64,000 bases of DNA from Oceanospirillaceae bacterium (GCA_013215505.1 JABSQZ010000017.1:1-64000), one strand, 5' to 3'. Shown: positions 45,993-56,904, counted from the stretch's first letter. A program made the numbers and translations. The notes: generated from the sequence alone by a model not told the origin.

Positions 45993-46886
45993 ATGAAACT
46001 TTTCCCCGCAGCAACAACATTTCGATGCAAACTGGCCACTATTGCCTTTATTGGCTTGGGCTTGTCCGCAAACCCAATAGCAGCGGAGGTTATCAGCGTC
46101 GATGAGCTCTGCAAGAAGATTGGCAAAAAGCTCTCCAGCGTCTCTGTGGCCGAGTGTCGCAAGCTAGAGTTCGATAAACCCCGCTTCTATTCAGTCAACG
46201 GGCTACCGCTTTTAGAAAAACACTACTGGGCTAAAGCCAGCAAAGTTTATGCACCTAAGATTCTGTTTATCGGTGGCATCCACGGTGACGAATACTCCAG
46301 CGTCAGTGTAACCTTTAAATGGCTGAAGACTCTGGATCGTTATCACAGCGGTTCCTACGATTGGCATTTTCTGCCACTGGCCAATCCCGATGGTTTACTG
46401 CAAAAGAAGTCAAGCCGGGTAAACGCCCGCAACATAGACTTAAATCGTAATTTCCTGACCGACCAAGAGCAGATTAGCGCCATTGATCACTGGCAACACA
46501 AAACCAAACAAAGGCCGCGCTACTACCCGGGTTTAAGCCCTTTGAGCGAACCTGAGTCAAGTGCTATTCACCAGTTAATCGCCCAGATCAAACCTACGGT
46601 GATAGTTTCAGTGCATGCCCCTCACGGAATCCTCGATTTTGACGGCCAAGTGCAACCCCCAAGTCGCCTGGGCCCGCTGCGCTTAAGGCAACTGGGCACT
46701 TATCCTGGATCACTGGGAAACTACGGCTATAACATTAAAGACATCCCGGTCATGACTATCGAGTTACAGCACGCCGGCATCATGCCCAAGCGAGCGCAAA
46801 TTTCTGCAATGTGGATGGACTTAGTGCGCTGGATAAAAATTAAAACTAAGTCGAAAGAAATAGTCGCTCTGATTGAACAACAGTAG
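45993..46886 (+). CDS. M14-type zinc carboxypeptidase, MpaA-like murein peptide amidase
   Basis: 297 residues with a signal peptide (cleavage near ANPIAA, residue 31). Zinc ligands lie in GGIHGDEYSS and in VSVHAPHG. NARNIDLNRNF holds the substrate-binding Asn-Arg, and MTIELQHAG holds the catalytic Glu. It probably trims peptidoglycan peptides. A signal peptide is unusual for MpaA itself, which is cytoplasmic in E. coli, so a periplasmic role is more likely. Confidence 0.85.
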   Translation: MKLFPAATTFRCKLATIAFIGLGLSANPIAAEVISVDELCKKIGKKLSSVSVAECRKLEFDKPRFYSVNGLPLLEKHYWAKASKVYAPKILFIGGIHGDEYSSVSVTFKWLKTLDRYHSGSYDWHFLPLANPDGLLQKKSSRVNARNIDLNRNFLTDQEQISAIDHWQHKTKQRPRYYPGLSPLSEPESSAIHQLIAQIKPTVIVSVHAPHGILDFDGQVQPPSRLGPLRLRQLGTYPGSLGNYGYNIKDIPVMTIELQHAGIMPKRAQISAMWMDLVRWIKIKTKSKEIVALIEQQ

Positions 46887-46953
46887 CTGCGACGATGCAA
46901 CCAACAGCTAACAGCGGCCTACTCTGCACCTAGTGGCCGCCGTTGATGGGTTT

Positions 46954-48369
46954 TTAGTCGCTAAGGTCCAACTCTTTTAATTTACGGGTCAAGGTATTAC
47001 GCCCCCAACCCAATAATATTGCCGCCTGCTGTTTTTTACCGCCACTGTGCTTTAGCGCCGCTCTAATTGCCACCGTCTCAAAACAGGGCAACGCAGTATC
47101 TAATATACTGGTCTGGCCCGCTTCTAGCTGCTGCTGCATCCAGATTGCCAACAGCTGCTGCCAATCGCCGACATCACCCGTACTTTCTAACACTAGCTGC
47201 TGTTCGAGCTTCAATTCAGGCGGCATATCTACCAGTAGAATCTCCCGACCGGCACACATCACCGTCAACCAGCGACAGGTATTTTCCAGTTGTCGTACAT
47301 TACCGGGCCAGGACAGCGATTGAAAGAATGTCTCCGCCTCTGCAGAGAGCGTTTTAACTTCCACTTCCAGCTCTTTGGCCGCACTGTGCAGAAAATGCTT
47401 AGCCAATTTAATAATATCGCCACGCCTTGTCGCCAGAGTTGGCAGGTGGATTCGAATCACATTCAGGCGATGAAACAAATCTTCCCGGAACTTGCCCTGC
47501 TCTACCAGCCCTTCCAGGTTTTGATGGGTGGCCGTGATTATCCGCACATCGACTTTTACCGAAGTATGCCCCCCCACTCGATAAAACTCACCATCAGCTA
47601 ATACCCGCAGCAGACGCGTCTGAGCCTCAGCGGGCATATCGCCAATCTCATCGAGAAATAACGTACCGCCATCTGCCTGTTCAAAACGGCCGCGGCGAGC
47701 GCTATTAGCGCCGGTAAAGGCACCTTTCTCGTGGCCAAACAGCTCAGACTCAATCAAATCTTTGGGGATAGCAGCCATATTCAGAGCAATAAATTCGCGT
47801 TTATTTCTCGGGCTATGATGATGCAACGCATGCGCTACCAGTTCTTTACCGGTACCGGAATCACCGTTGATCAGCACCGTAATATTGGATTTAGCTAACC
47901 TGCCTATGGCCCGAAACACCTCTTGCATCGCGGGAGACTCACCAATAATTTCTGTGCTTTGCATTGGCAGCTCAGTTATTTGCTCGCCGCTGAGCTCAGA
48001 TGAAAAAGCAATCGCACGATCGACAATAGACACCGCATCATCAATATCAAAGGGTTTGGGCAAATATTCAAAAGCTCCGCCCTGATAGGATGCCACTGCA
48101 CTGTCCAGATCAGAATGCGCAGTCATTATCACAGTCGGTATTTTCGGAAAACGTTGCTTTAGATACTCCAGTAGCTGCAATCCATCAGTGCCCGGCATGC
48201 GAATATCACTGACAATCACATCCGGCTGCTGCTTTTTTAGCTGTTCAATCAACTTGTCGGCACTGTCAAAAGTACGGGTACTGACCAGCGCTGTGGTTAA
48301 AGATTTCTCTAATACCCAACGTATTGAAGTATCATCATCGACAATCCATACCGTTGCTACTTTATTCAC
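46954..48369 (-). CDS. ntrC: Nitrogen regulation response regulator NtrC
   Basis: 471 residues. The receiver has its phospho-Asp in [10 protein letters not shown]. The sigma-54-interacting AAA+ domain (about 140-375) has [14 protein letters not shown] (Walker A), the GAFTGA loop and [13 protein letters not shown] (Walker B). A Fis-type HTH at the C-terminus ([19 protein letters not shown]) completes it. Activates glnA and other nitrogen-limitation promoters. It lies 106 bp after ntrB. Confidence 0.97.
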   Translation of the reverse strand: MNKVATVWIVDDDTSIRWVLEKSLTTALVSTRTFDSADKLIEQLKKQQPDVIVSDIRMPGTDGLQLLEYLKQRFPKIPTVIMTAHSDLDSAVASYQGGAFEYLPKPFDIDDAVSIVDRAIAFSSELSGEQITELPMQSTEIIGESPAMQEVFRAIGRLAKSNITVLINGDSGTGKELVAHALHHHSPRNKREFIALNMAAIPKDLIESELFGHEKGAFTGANSARRGRFEQADGGTLFLDEIGDMPAEAQTRLLRVLADGEFYRVGGHTSVKVDVRIITATHQNLEGLVEQGKFREDLFHRLNVIRIHLPTLATRRGDIIKLAKHFLHSAAKELEVEVKTLSAEAETFFQSLSWPGNVRQLENTCRWLTVMCAGREILLVDMPPELKLEQQLVLESTGDVGDWQQLLAIWMQQQLEAGQTSILDTALPCFETVAIRAALKHSGGKKQQAAILLGWGRNTLTRKLKELDLSD

Positions 48370-48475
48370 TTAACATTCCTCATATCGGACTAACCAGCAA
48401 CACAGATAAACTTAAACTATCTAATATTAACCATTTAAAATCATTTAGTTACACTAACAAACAGAAACTTTTAGC

Positions 48476-49543
48476 TTAGGGTAAAGGCAGCCAGAGGGAG
48501 AACACCGTATGCCCGGGCTCACTGTCACACTCGATCAAGCCCCCGTGCTGACTGACGATAGATTGAGAGATCGACAACCCTAAGCCGCTGCCATCAGCTC
48601 TGCCGCTGATCATCGGAAAAAACATGCTGTTTAACAGTTTTTCAGCAACCCCCTGGCCATTATCTATAATCTCAATTAAACACACTAAGCGATGCTTGGT
48701 AGAACCTAAGGTCACCTGCCGTTTAGTGCGAGTGCGGATAGTTATTTGAGGCCTCTGCACTGGATTTTCCATCAGTGATTGCACTGCATTGCGCAAAAGA
48801 TTGAGCACAGCTTGGATAAGCTGTCCCCGGTCGCCGCGGATATCCGGAATACTGGGATCATAATCACGCACTAACTTAATCTGCTTGGCCACCTCTGCTA
48901 CACCTAAGGTATAGACTCTCTCCAGGACGCTGTGCACGTTGATAGGCGCCAGTTCTGGTAACACTCTTGGACCTAACAATTTATCCACCAGATCACGCAG
49001 ACGATCCGCTTCATCGATAATTACTTGGGTATATTCCTGCAGAGCGGCATCCGGCAACTGTCTCTCCAACAATTGCGCCGCTCCGCGGATACCGCCGAGT
49101 GGATTTTTGATTTCATGAGCCATGCCCCGCACTAAATTGCGGGTGGTTGCATGACGCTCAATCAATTCTTCCTCTTTTTCAATCCTTAACAGCCGATCCC
49201 GGCCTTGAATCTCAATTAGCAGTCCCGGTTCAGTGGCTAAATCCAGCGGTGAGACGCTGTAGTCAATAACCATTTCCAGGCCTTTTATAGTCACCACCGA
49301 AGCTTCGCGAATAGTATAAGGATGGTTTTCCAGCAGCGCACGGTGCAGCATCTCCTTCTCTTTGTCATTAAAAAACAGCCACTTATAAATTGGCTTTGGT
49401 GCCAGCCGAGTAGCACTCACACCAATCAACACTTCCGCAGAACTATTCATATACACAGCACACAGAGCACTGTCTAAAACAATCACACTGGTGGTCAGAT
49501 TACTGATGACCTGGTTATAATCGGTTATTTTTGAAATAGTCAT
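48476..49543 (-). CDS. ntrB: Nitrogen regulation sensor kinase NtrB
   Basis: About 355 residues from the ATG at 49543; the frame is open 35 codons further, but that part is unlike NtrB. PAS domain (about 10-110), HisKA with GMAHEIKNPLGGIRGAAQL, and HATPase with NLLRNAVQSL and GSGLGLSISQSI. A cytoplasmic kinase/phosphatase controlled by PII. Its upstream region carries two NtrC-type sites. Confidence 0.95.
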   Translation of the reverse strand: MTISKITDYNQVISNLTTSVIVLDSALCAVYMNSSAEVLIGVSATRLAPKPIYKWLFFNDKEKEMLHRALLENHPYTIREASVVTIKGLEMVIDYSVSPLDLATEPGLLIEIQGRDRLLRIEKEEELIERHATTRNLVRGMAHEIKNPLGGIRGAAQLLERQLPDAALQEYTQVIIDEADRLRDLVDKLLGPRVLPELAPINVHSVLERVYTLGVAEVAKQIKLVRDYDPSIPDIRGDRGQLIQAVLNLLRNAVQSLMENPVQRPQITIRTRTKRQVTLGSTKHRLVCLIEIIDNGQGVAEKLLNSMFFPMISGRADGSGLGLSISQSIVSQHGGLIECDSEPGHTVFSLWLPLP

Positions 49544-49724
49544 ATCTGTGCACTGAAGCACTTCCTCGGGATCGGTTAATGGGCTGTTGAAGTGACACTT
49601 AGAAGCTATAGCAGAGCGATAATTGACGGCTATGCACAATACTGACACAGCAATATATATACCAACTTATTAAACAAGATAAAGCGCTATAGTGAGACTT
49701 CACTACTGTCTATTATCCAATGGC

Positions 49725-49769
49725 GCACCAATTTAGTGCAAGTGCTATTTCTCTGCTCAAGATAGTGCA
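49725..49769. promoter_or_regulatory. Pair of NtrC-binding sites upstream of ntrB
   Basis: Site 1 at 49725-49740 (GCACCAATTTAGTGCA) has the same half-sites as the glnA operator. Site 2 at 49755-49769 (GCTCAAGATAGTGCA) is weaker. They are 30 bp apart. They suggest autoregulation of ntrBC, separate from read-through from glnA. Confidence 0.8.
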
Positions 49770-49894
49770 GTAATGAAAAAAGGCAGCCGGGCAAGAAAAT
49801 ATTATTGCAGACAAAAAAATACCCCCGGTTAAGGAGGCATAATAAGCTAACGCTGCTACTGGGGATGCCAGTAACAACCTCACAATGAAACTTT

Positions 49895-51298
49895 TTACAC
49901 TGAGTAGTACATATCGAACTCAATTGGGTGAGTAGTCATATTAATACGATCTACTTCAGCCTGCTTCAGCTCAGTATAAGCATCTAACATCTCGTCGGAG
50001 AATACGCCGCCTTTAGTCAAGAACTCACGATCTGACTTAAGTGCATCAAGCGCCTCTTGTAGAGAAGCTGCAACTACCGGGATCTCAGCCGCCTCTTCAG
50101 GAGGAAGGTCATACAAATCTTTATCTGCAGACTCACCCGGGTGAATTTTGTTCTGGATTCCGTCCAGACCCGCCATCATTAACGCTGCGAAACATAGGTA
50201 CGGGTTAGCCGCCGGATCAGGGAAACGTGTTTCGATACGGCGCGCTTTAGGGCTAGTGACGTAGGGAATACGAATAGAAGCAGAGCGGTTACGAGCAGAG
50301 TACGCCAGCATAACAGGTGCTTCAAAACCAGGCACTAAACGCTTGTAAGAGTTAGTAGTCGGATTACAGATGGCATTAAGTGCTTTAGCGTGCTTGATGA
50401 TACCACCGATGTAATACAGCGCCGTCTCACTCATACCCGCATAGGCATCACCGGCGAAGATGTTAACACCATCTTTAGACAGAGACTGATGTACGTGCAT
50501 ACCCGATCCGTTGTCACCAACAATTGGCTTAGGCATGAAAGTAGAGGTCTTGCCAAAGGCGTGCGCTACGTTGTGTACACAGTACTTAAGCACTTGTACT
50601 TCATCGGCTTTTGCGACTAAGGTATTGGCGCCAACACCGATTTCACACTGACCAGCAGTTGAAACTTCGTGATGGTGAACTTCGATGTACAGACCCATAG
50701 CTTCCATGGCATTACACATCTGCCCGCGAATATCGTGTAGTGAATCAACAGGCGGTACCGGGAAATAGCCACCTTTAACTCTGGGGCGATGACCTGTGTT
50801 GCCGTTCTCTAATTTACGATCCGATGACCAGGCAGCTTCTTCAGAGGTAATAGAGTAGCTGCAGCCGCTCATGTCTGATTTAAAATGTACTTCATCAAAA
50901 ACAAAAAACTCTGGCTCTGGACCAAACAAGGCTGAATCGGCAATACCGGTAGACTTCAAATACTCTTCAGCACGATGCCCTACAGAGCGAGGATCGCGGT
51001 CATAACCTTGACCTGTGGCTGGCTCAACGATGTCACAGCGAACGATTACGGTAGACTCTTCAGTGAAAGGGTCGATCACTGAAGCGCTGTCGTCTGGCTT
51101 CAAAATCATGTCGGAGTCATCAATGCTTTTCCAACCACTTATTGAAGAACCGTCAAACATCTTTCCCTCTTCAAAGAACTCATCGCCCATATCCTTAACA
51201 GGAACAGTAATATGGTGCTCTTTTCCGTGGAAATCGGTAAAACGTAAATCAACCCATTTTACCTCATGTTCTTCAATCAAATTCATCGTTTTAGACAT
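49895..51298 (-). CDS. glnA: Glutamine synthetase type I
   Basis: ATP-dependent amidation of glutamate. 467 residues, GSI-beta type, with [24 protein letters not shown] and metal-binding segments such as [12 protein letters not shown]. The adenylylation Tyr is in [10 protein letters not shown], so GlnE control is expected. Its promoter region has a sigma-54 promoter and NtrC sites. ntrB lies 351 bp downstream on the same strand, the classical glnA-ntrBC order. Confidence 0.97.
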   Translation of the reverse strand: MSKTMNLIEEHEVKWVDLRFTDFHGKEHHITVPVKDMGDEFFEEGKMFDGSSISGWKSIDDSDMILKPDDSASVIDPFTEESTVIVRCDIVEPATGQGYDRDPRSVGHRAEEYLKSTGIADSALFGPEPEFFVFDEVHFKSDMSGCSYSITSEEAAWSSDRKLENGNTGHRPRVKGGYFPVPPVDSLHDIRGQMCNAMEAMGLYIEVHHHEVSTAGQCEIGVGANTLVAKADEVQVLKYCVHNVAHAFGKTSTFMPKPIVGDNGSGMHVHQSLSKDGVNIFAGDAYAGMSETALYYIGGIIKHAKALNAICNPTTNSYKRLVPGFEAPVMLAYSARNRSASIRIPYVTSPKARRIETRFPDPAANPYLCFAALMMAGLDGIQNKIHPGESADKDLYDLPPEEAAEIPVVAASLQEALDALKSDREFLTKGGVFSDEMLDAYTELKQAEVDRINMTTHPIEFDMYYSV

Positions 51299-51378
51299 TC
51301 GTAGTCTCCAAAGGCTTAGTTACAAGAGCGGTATATTCCGCGGGTAACAACAATATAAAATTCACTTATCGCTTATAA

Positions 51379-51395
51379 AGCAAATGCCGTGCCAA
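51379..51395 (-). promoter_or_regulatory. Sigma-54 promoter of glnA
   Basis: On the minus strand TTGGCACGGCATTTGCT matches the -24/-12 consensus TTGGCAC-N5-TTGCW exactly, with 10 bp between the invariant GG and GC. It lies about 80 bp upstream of the glnA start. Confidence 0.95.
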
Positions 51396-51446
51396 AATAC
51401 AAAAGCAACTTATCAAGGGCTTTTGCACGACCCTCTGACCGACAAA

Positions 51447-51462
51447 GCACCAAAAAAACGCA
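51447..51462. promoter_or_regulatory. NtrC site, proximal, weaker (glnA)
   Basis: GCACCAAAAAAACGCA keeps one strong half-site and a degenerate second half. Its centre is about 85 bp upstream of the predicted start of transcription and 31 bp from the distal site, three helical turns. Confidence 0.65.
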
Positions 51463-51477
51463 CAGCAGCAACATATC

Positions 51478-51493
51478 GCACCAATATAGTGCA
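51478..51493. promoter_or_regulatory. NtrC site, distal, strong (glnA enhancer)
   Basis: GCACCAATATAGTGCA matches the NtrC consensus dyad. It lies about 115 bp upstream of the predicted transcription start, like the strong enhancer sites of E. coli glnA. Confidence 0.9.
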
Positions 51494-51835
51494 AAATTCA
51501 CAGAAATCAAATTCCGACGCCCAACACCTGAACACAGCGCAGGCAAACTTCGGTAAGTTTAGACAGAACCTTGCTTGCTCCAGGCGAGCCTGTTTCTGAG
51601 CCCAGTAACCGTCCTTCTGAGCTTTTCAGTGACTAACCTATATTTGCGTTATTTACCAATAATCTTTCGACACAAGCCTGCTCTAACATGTATAATACCC
51701 CACATTTTTCCGCCTGCTGAGCTAAAACCTCGTCCGGCTAACATTTTCAGTGGCAATTATGCTGCATTAGTTCATCTGATAAATTTTCGATTTATTAGGT
51801 GGATCAAATTAAAAACTATAGGCTAAATAGAAACA

Positions 51836-53665
51836 ATGGCTAAAGATCTTGATAAGATACGCAATATTGCAATCATTGCGCACGTCGACCATGGCAAGAC
51901 CACACTCGTAGACAAACTACTTGAGCAATCTGGTACTTTAGACCGTCGTACTGCTGGTGAAGAGAGACTCATGGATTCTAACGACCAGGAGCGCGAGCGC
52001 GGAATTACTATCCTGGCAAAAAACACTGCTATTGAGTGGAACGGCTACAATATCAACATCGTTGATACTCCTGGTCACGCCGACTTCGGTGGTGAAGTAG
52101 AACGTGTTATGTCAATGGTAGATTGCGTATTACTATTAGTAGATGCTGTTGATGGACCTATGCCGCAGACGCGCTTTGTAACTAAAAAAGCGTTCGAGCA
52201 GGGCTTAAACCCGATCGTTGTTGTTAACAAAGTCGACCGCCCAGGTGCCAACCCCGACAATGCTGTAGATCTTGTATTTGATCTGTTTGACAGCTTAGGC
52301 GCTACCGACAAGCAGTTAGACTTCCCCATTGTCTATGCCTCTGCGCTAAACGGTGTTGCAGGACTAGAGCACGAAAACCTAGCGGACGACATGACCCCAC
52401 TCTTTGAAGCGATCGTTAAACACGTAGAATCGCCTAACGTAGATATGGATGGTCCTTTCCAGATGCAGATCTCGGCACTGGATTACAACAGCTATGTTGG
52501 CGTTATCGGTGTGGGTCGTATCCAGCGCGGTAATGTTAAGTTAAACCAGAAAGTCACTGTTATCGGCGCAGACGGCAAGCAGCGTAACGCCAAAGTACAA
52601 AAGATAATGAGCCATCTAGGCCTGGAGCGTATTGACGTTACTGACGCGCACGCCGGCGATATCGTCTGTATTACTGGTATCGAGGAGCTATTTATCTCCG
52701 ACACACTCTGTGATCCTGACAATGTTGAAGCACTGCCGCCTCTTAGCATCGACGAGCCGACTGTCTCTATGACCTTTATGGTTAACGACTCGCCTTTCGC
52801 CGGCCAGGACGGTAAGTTTGTTACCAGCCGCAACATCAAAGAGCGCCTGGACCGCGAACTGATTCACAACGTCGCATTGCGTGTTGAGCAAGGTGACTCT
52901 CCTGAGAAGTTCATTGTCTCAGGTCGTGGTGAATTGCACTTGTCAGTTCTGATCGAATCTATGCGTCGCGAAGGCTTTGAGCTGGGAGTTTCCCGTCCTG
53001 AAGTAATACAACGCGAAGTAGACGGCGTGATTCAAGAGCCGTTTGAAGAAGTTGTTATCGATGTGGAATCTCAACATCAGGGTTCTATCATCGAAGAGCT
53101 AAGCAGCCGTAAAGGTGACATGACCAATATGGAAGTTGATGCTGATCGTATCCGTCTTACTTTTATCATGCCATCTCGCGGCCTGATTGGTTTCCGCAGT
53201 AAATTCCTGACCATGACCTCAGGTACTGGCATCATGACTTCGGTCTTTGATCACTACGGTCCGGTTAAACAAGGTGAAGTAATCTACCGTAAGAACGGTG
53301 TATTGGTTTCTATGGTCACAGGTAAAGCACTAGGTTACTCACTGTGGACCCTGCAGGAACGCGGACGTTTATTCGCCACTCCAAACATCGAAGTCTACGA
53401 GGGAATGCTGCTAGGTATTCACTCGCGCACTAACGATTTAGCCGTTAACCCTATTAAAGGCAAGCAGCTAACCAACGTTCGTGCTTCAGGTACTGATGAA
53501 AACATCCAACTGACACCTGCTATCATATACACACTTGAGCAAGCGTTGGATTTCATCGAAGATGACGAGTTAGTAGAAGTTACTCCTAACCACATACGTC
53601 TACGTAAAAAGCTGCTGACTGAAAACGAGCGCAAGCGTTACGCTCGCTCAGGCAAAGGCAAGTAG
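51836..53665 (+). CDS. typA: Ribosome-associated translational GTPase BipA/TypA
   Basis: 609 residues (E. coli 607). [14 protein letters not shown] (G1), RGITI (G2), [11 protein letters not shown] (G3) and NKVDRPGA (G4), then EF-G-like domains and the BipA-specific C-terminal domain. Assists ribosome assembly and stress or cold adaptation. Monocistronic, ending at a strong terminator. Confidence 0.97.
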   Translation: MAKDLDKIRNIAIIAHVDHGKTTLVDKLLEQSGTLDRRTAGEERLMDSNDQERERGITILAKNTAIEWNGYNINIVDTPGHADFGGEVERVMSMVDCVLLLVDAVDGPMPQTRFVTKKAFEQGLNPIVVVNKVDRPGANPDNAVDLVFDLFDSLGATDKQLDFPIVYASALNGVAGLEHENLADDMTPLFEAIVKHVESPNVDMDGPFQMQISALDYNSYVGVIGVGRIQRGNVKLNQKVTVIGADGKQRNAKVQKIMSHLGLERIDVTDAHAGDIVCITGIEELFISDTLCDPDNVEALPPLSIDEPTVSMTFMVNDSPFAGQDGKFVTSRNIKERLDRELIHNVALRVEQGDSPEKFIVSGRGELHLSVLIESMRREGFELGVSRPEVIQREVDGVIQEPFEEVVIDVESQHQGSIIEELSSRKGDMTNMEVDADRIRLTFIMPSRGLIGFRSKFLTMTSGTGIMTSVFDHYGPVKQGEVIYRKNGVLVSMVTGKALGYSLWTLQERGRLFATPNIEVYEGMLLGIHSRTNDLAVNPIKGKQLTNVRASGTDENIQLTPAIIYTLEQALDFIEDDELVEVTPNHIRLRKKLLTENERKRYARSGKGK

Positions 53666-53700
53666 AGACAACTGCATTGAGTTAGCTCAATTCGGATAAT

Positions 53701-53740
53701 AAAAAAGCGACACTGGTTAATCCAGGGTCGCTTTTTTTTG
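53701..53740. terminator. Bidirectional terminator between typA and the PhnA-like gene
   Basis: Stem AGCGACACTGG/CCAGGGTCGCT with one mismatch and a TTAAT loop, an A run before it and eight T after it. It serves typA on the plus strand and the convergent gene on the minus strand. Confidence 0.93.
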
Positions 53741-53759
53741 CCTGCTAGTTACAATTTAA

Positions 53760-54164
53760 CTACAAACTCCATTCATCAACCCAGGCCTGCTCATCTGCAT
53801 CCAAATACGCCTGCTCTAAACACTCCTGCGCCCATGCATGATCCCCAGCTAAATATTGCAGCACAACAATAGCGACGATTTTTGCAGCCACCACTTCACT
53901 CCACATCGTGGTTGTCAGGCAGCGCCAGTGATTAACTTGCATCTTTTTAGGATGTATTAAATTTTGCTGGCAGAGATCACAAATCATCAGGCAGTGTTTT
54001 AACTGCGGCTCTTTAGGTACCGGTTCCACCTCAAAGATACTCAGTGGCACTGAGCCTGCGGCACAGAGCTCACAGGTCGCGGCGCAACGGCGCACTAAGT
54101 CTTTGCCAAAATAGCTAAGGCTCTGAGCTCTCTCTTGTTTTTTGCTTTGGGATTTTTTCGACAA
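53760..54164 (-). CDS. PhnA/YjdM N-terminal zinc-ribbon domain protein
   Basis: 134 residues. Cys pairs CELC and CDLC form a zinc ribbon. VNHWRCLTTTMWSEVVAAKIVA and WAQECLEQAYLDADEQAWV match the proteobacterial PhnA N-terminal domain. The C-terminal half of full PhnA (the SH3-like KVKNI region) is missing. No phosphonate genes are nearby; the PhnA name does not imply phosphonate metabolism. Confidence 0.78.
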   Translation of the reverse strand: MSKKSQSKKQERAQSLSYFGKDLVRRCAATCELCAAGSVPLSIFEVEPVPKEPQLKHCLMICDLCQQNLIHPKKMQVNHWRCLTTTMWSEVVAAKIVAIVVLQYLAGDHAWAQECLEQAYLDADEQAWVDEWSL

Positions 54165-54628
54165 AGGTCAATCTCTCTTAATGCTCTAGGTATAACAATA
54201 ATACTCTGCCGCTGGCGAACACGGCAAGTATTACGTTTAAAATCATCGGCCAATGGCCGAAAATCAGCTCTACATAAGCGCTGCATATAGCTTGGGAGCT
54301 AAAGATCAATAATTAAATCAGGTGAGCAAGTGTGGACCAACCAAGGGAAACAATAGACTAAGAGCTATTTTTAAATAACTCTTAGTGTTGGGAATTCAGC
54401 CAACTAAAGTCATGAAGACTATTGAGGAGCTTACTAAAAAACTACATAAACAATCAAGTTGCCGAAAATCTAATCCCGACCCTTAAACAATAGCAGCGAA
54501 AATAGAAAAGTAGATAGGAATAACGCTATATTTTGTAATTAGATACCGTTACAGCTTTAATTCTGCAGGTAACTGGCCAGCAGTAGCGGGACTGCTGCAA
54601 TGCATTCACTGCAGCAAACACTGAGCTG
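54165..54628. other. Intergenic region with an inverted repeat
   Basis: 464 bp. An 8-bp perfect inverted repeat, ACTAAGAG/CTCTTAGT (54357-54364 and 54379-54386), surrounds an AT-rich loop. No T run follows, so it is not a clear terminator. No coding frame recognised. Confidence 0.45.
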
Positions 54629-55777
54629 TTAAAGCTTTACTAATTTCTCACAGGCCGCTTTTAGGGTCTCATCACTCTTGGCGAAGCAGAATCTGACCAG
54701 GCGCATTTTTGGCGGCACTTTACAAAACACCGAGATAGGAATAGCAGCGACCCCCACTTCTTCGGTTAGATACTGGCAAAAAGCCATATCATCTAAATCA
54801 CTGATTTGACTGTAATCCAGCACCTGGAAATAGCTACCCGCTGCCGGGATGCCGCTAAAGCGTCCAGGCGCCATCAACTGGTTAAACAAGTCCCGTTTGC
54901 GTTGATAAAATTCTGGCAGCTGCAGATAGTGCTGTGGCTGCTTGGCCATGATATCTGCCAAGGCGTATTGCAGAGGAGTTGCTGTACAGAAGTTCAGAAA
55001 CTGATGCACTTTACGAAACTCGCTAGTTAAGTGCGCCGGGGCAACACAGTAGCCAATTTTCCAACCCGTAACATGGTAAGTTTTACCAAATGATGAGATA
55101 ACAAAACTGCGTTGGTATAGCTCATCGTATTTAACAAAGCTTAAATGTTCGGCCCCGTCAAAAATAATATGCTCATAGACATCATCACCAATCAGTAATA
55201 TGTCCGTGCCCCTGACCAACTCAGTCAACTGTTGCAGATCCGCACTGCTCATCACCGCACCGGTTGGATTATGTGGTGTATTGAAGATGATCAGTTTGGT
55301 TTTAGTGGTAATGGCAGCGGCCACCGCCTGCCAATCCAGTGCGAAAGTGGGCGGCTTAAGCTGCACGTGTACCGCGACACCTCCATTGAGCACTATCGCC
55401 GGATTATAGCAATCAAAAGCGGGGTCAAGCACCAGCACTTCATCTCCGGGATGCACCACCGCAGCGATAGCCGCATAGATGGCTTCTGTGGCACCGGAAG
55501 TAACGGTAATTTCGTTATTGGCAGAGACTTTGCGGCCGTATAAGCGCTGCACTTTTATGGCTATCTGTTCCCTGAGTTCGGCAACCCCTGTCATAGGCGC
55601 GTATTGATTGGCACCGCTGGAAACATATTTATCGACGGCATCCAGCAGTAACTTAGGGCCATTAAAATCCGGAAACCCCTGGGCTAAATTTATCGCATTA
55701 TGCTCTGCAGCTAACTGCGACATAACGGTAAAAATTGTCGTGCCAACATCCGGTAATTTTGATTCCGGGTAACGCAT
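54629..55777 (-). CDS. ybdL: Class I aminotransferase (YbdL/methionine-type)
   Basis: 382 residues, PLP fold type I. ISSFGKTYHVTGWKIGYC contains the PLP-binding Lys, with NTPHNPTGAV and INLAQGFPDFNGP. The set matches YbdL/kynurenine-aminotransferase-like enzymes that prefer methionine and aromatic amino acids. Single gene. Confidence 0.88.
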   Translation of the reverse strand: MRYPESKLPDVGTTIFTVMSQLAAEHNAINLAQGFPDFNGPKLLLDAVDKYVSSGANQYAPMTGVAELREQIAIKVQRLYGRKVSANNEITVTSGATEAIYAAIAAVVHPGDEVLVLDPAFDCYNPAIVLNGGVAVHVQLKPPTFALDWQAVAAAITTKTKLIIFNTPHNPTGAVMSSADLQQLTELVRGTDILLIGDDVYEHIIFDGAEHLSFVKYDELYQRSFVISSFGKTYHVTGWKIGYCVAPAHLTSEFRKVHQFLNFCTATPLQYALADIMAKQPQHYLQLPEFYQRKRDLFNQLMAPGRFSGIPAAGSYFQVLDYSQISDLDDMAFCQYLTEEVGVAAIPISVFCKVPPKMRLVRFCFAKSDETLKAACEKLVKL

Positions 55778-56095
55778 AGTAACTCCTTATATAGTCATGA
55801 TATTCATAACAATTTAATTTTATATTAGGCAATATATTGGAAATCTTAGCCCCTTAGATCAAAAGATTATTACTTGAAAGCCCCGATAAAGCTACTCAGA
55901 TCACTCTCTAATTAAACAAATATGCCCTGACAGTATCTGCCGCTAATTTTCAGCGGGCACTTTTTATCAATCAACCGGGGGATTAGTTTGTACAGCGGCA
56001 AAATCGACAATTATCAACCGCTAAACGCTCTAGCTAAAGCCGGAAAATCATATACAATGGCAGCCCCATCAGCCGCTGTACTACAGGATAAAACT
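55778..56095. other. Divergent region upstream of hisA-like gene
   Basis: 318 bp with a small palindrome CAATATATTG (55830-55839). The hisA-like frame is open from a TTG at 55988, but that extension has no family match and is treated as non-coding. Confidence 0.45.
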
Positions 56096-56854
56096 ATGAC
56101 TTTATTTCGCCCATGTATTGACCTTCATCAGGGTAAAGTAAAGCAAATAGTCGGCGGCAGCCTCAACGATAGCGGTGCGCAAACTAACTTTATCTCCGAA
56201 TATGACGCCGCTTATTACGCTAATTTATATCGACAAAAACAACTTACTGGGGGCCATGTTATCGCCCTGGGTCCGAACAACGAGCAACAGGCAAAACTGG
56301 CTTTGAGCAGCTGGCCGAAAGGCCTGCAGTTTGGTGGCGGGGTAAATTTAGATAACGCCCAACAATGGCTGGATGCAGGTGCCTCACATGTGATAGTCAC
56401 TTCCTACTTGTTTACAGACGGACAGTTCAGCTGGGAAAAGTTGGATGCCCTGGTGGCAGAGATCGGCCGGGAATCACTGGTATTAGATCTCAGTTGCCGC
56501 CAGAGTGACAGTGGTTGGAACATCGCCACTGACCGCTGGCAGACTATTACCGATACGGCTATTAATGCAACAAATCTGCAACAGCTAGCAAACTATTGTG
56601 CCGAGTTTTTAATTCACAGTGCCGATGTTGAGGGGCTACAAGGGGGAATCGATCATCAACTGGTGGCGTTTCTCGCCCAGCACTGTGATATTCCGGTGAC
56701 TTACGCCGGCGGCGCGCGGTCCATTGCCGACCTGGAATACGTGCAGCAATTATCTGCGGGTAGCGTTGATCTGACCATAGGCAGTGCCCTAGACATATTT
56801 GGCGGCAGTGGCATTAGTTTAGAGCAGTGCATAGCCTGGAATAACACTGACTAA
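56096..56854 (+). CDS. hisA: Eukaryotic-type ProFAR isomerase (HisA/HIS6-like)
   Basis: Isomerises ProFAR to PRFAR in histidine synthesis. 252 residues from the ATG at 56096, which has AGGA 8 bp upstream. FRPCIDLHQGKVKQIVGGSL, GGHVIALGPNN, GGGVNLDNAQQWLDAGASHV, VIVTSYLF, LVLDLSCR and VTYAGGARS follow the eukaryotic (plant/yeast) HisA subfamily rather than the usual bacterial HisA. It stands alone, outside any his operon. If the genome also has a normal hisA, this copy is a paralogue of other or redundant function; if not, it is a replacement. Confidence 0.9.
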   Translation: MTLFRPCIDLHQGKVKQIVGGSLNDSGAQTNFISEYDAAYYANLYRQKQLTGGHVIALGPNNEQQAKLALSSWPKGLQFGGGVNLDNAQQWLDAGASHVIVTSYLFTDGQFSWEKLDALVAEIGRESLVLDLSCRQSDSGWNIATDRWQTITDTAINATNLQQLANYCAEFLIHSADVEGLQGGIDHQLVAFLAQHCDIPVTYAGGARSIADLEYVQQLSAGSVDLTIGSALDIFGGSGISLEQCIAWNNTD

Positions 56855-56883
56855 CAAAACCGCTCATTCAGTTCACTGCTCTT

Positions 56884-56904
56884 ACTTACTACTTACTACT
56901 TACT
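56884..56904. repeat. Heptamer repeat, three ACTTACT units
   Basis: Three perfect ACTTACT units 30 bp after the hisA-like stop, in the short gap before the EamA gene. A single-arm member of the heptamer family. Confidence 0.75.

Larger units (their letters stand above)
51299..51835. other. Divergent glnA/typA control region
   Basis: 537 bp that hold the glnA sigma-54 promoter and NtrC sites, listed separately, and must also hold the typA promoter. No other coding frame or repeat was recognised. Confidence 0.6.

Noticed and set aside
49780-49870. glnA terminator
   Set aside because: T runs exist on the minus strand (near 49810 and 49777), but I could not find a convincing stem before either.
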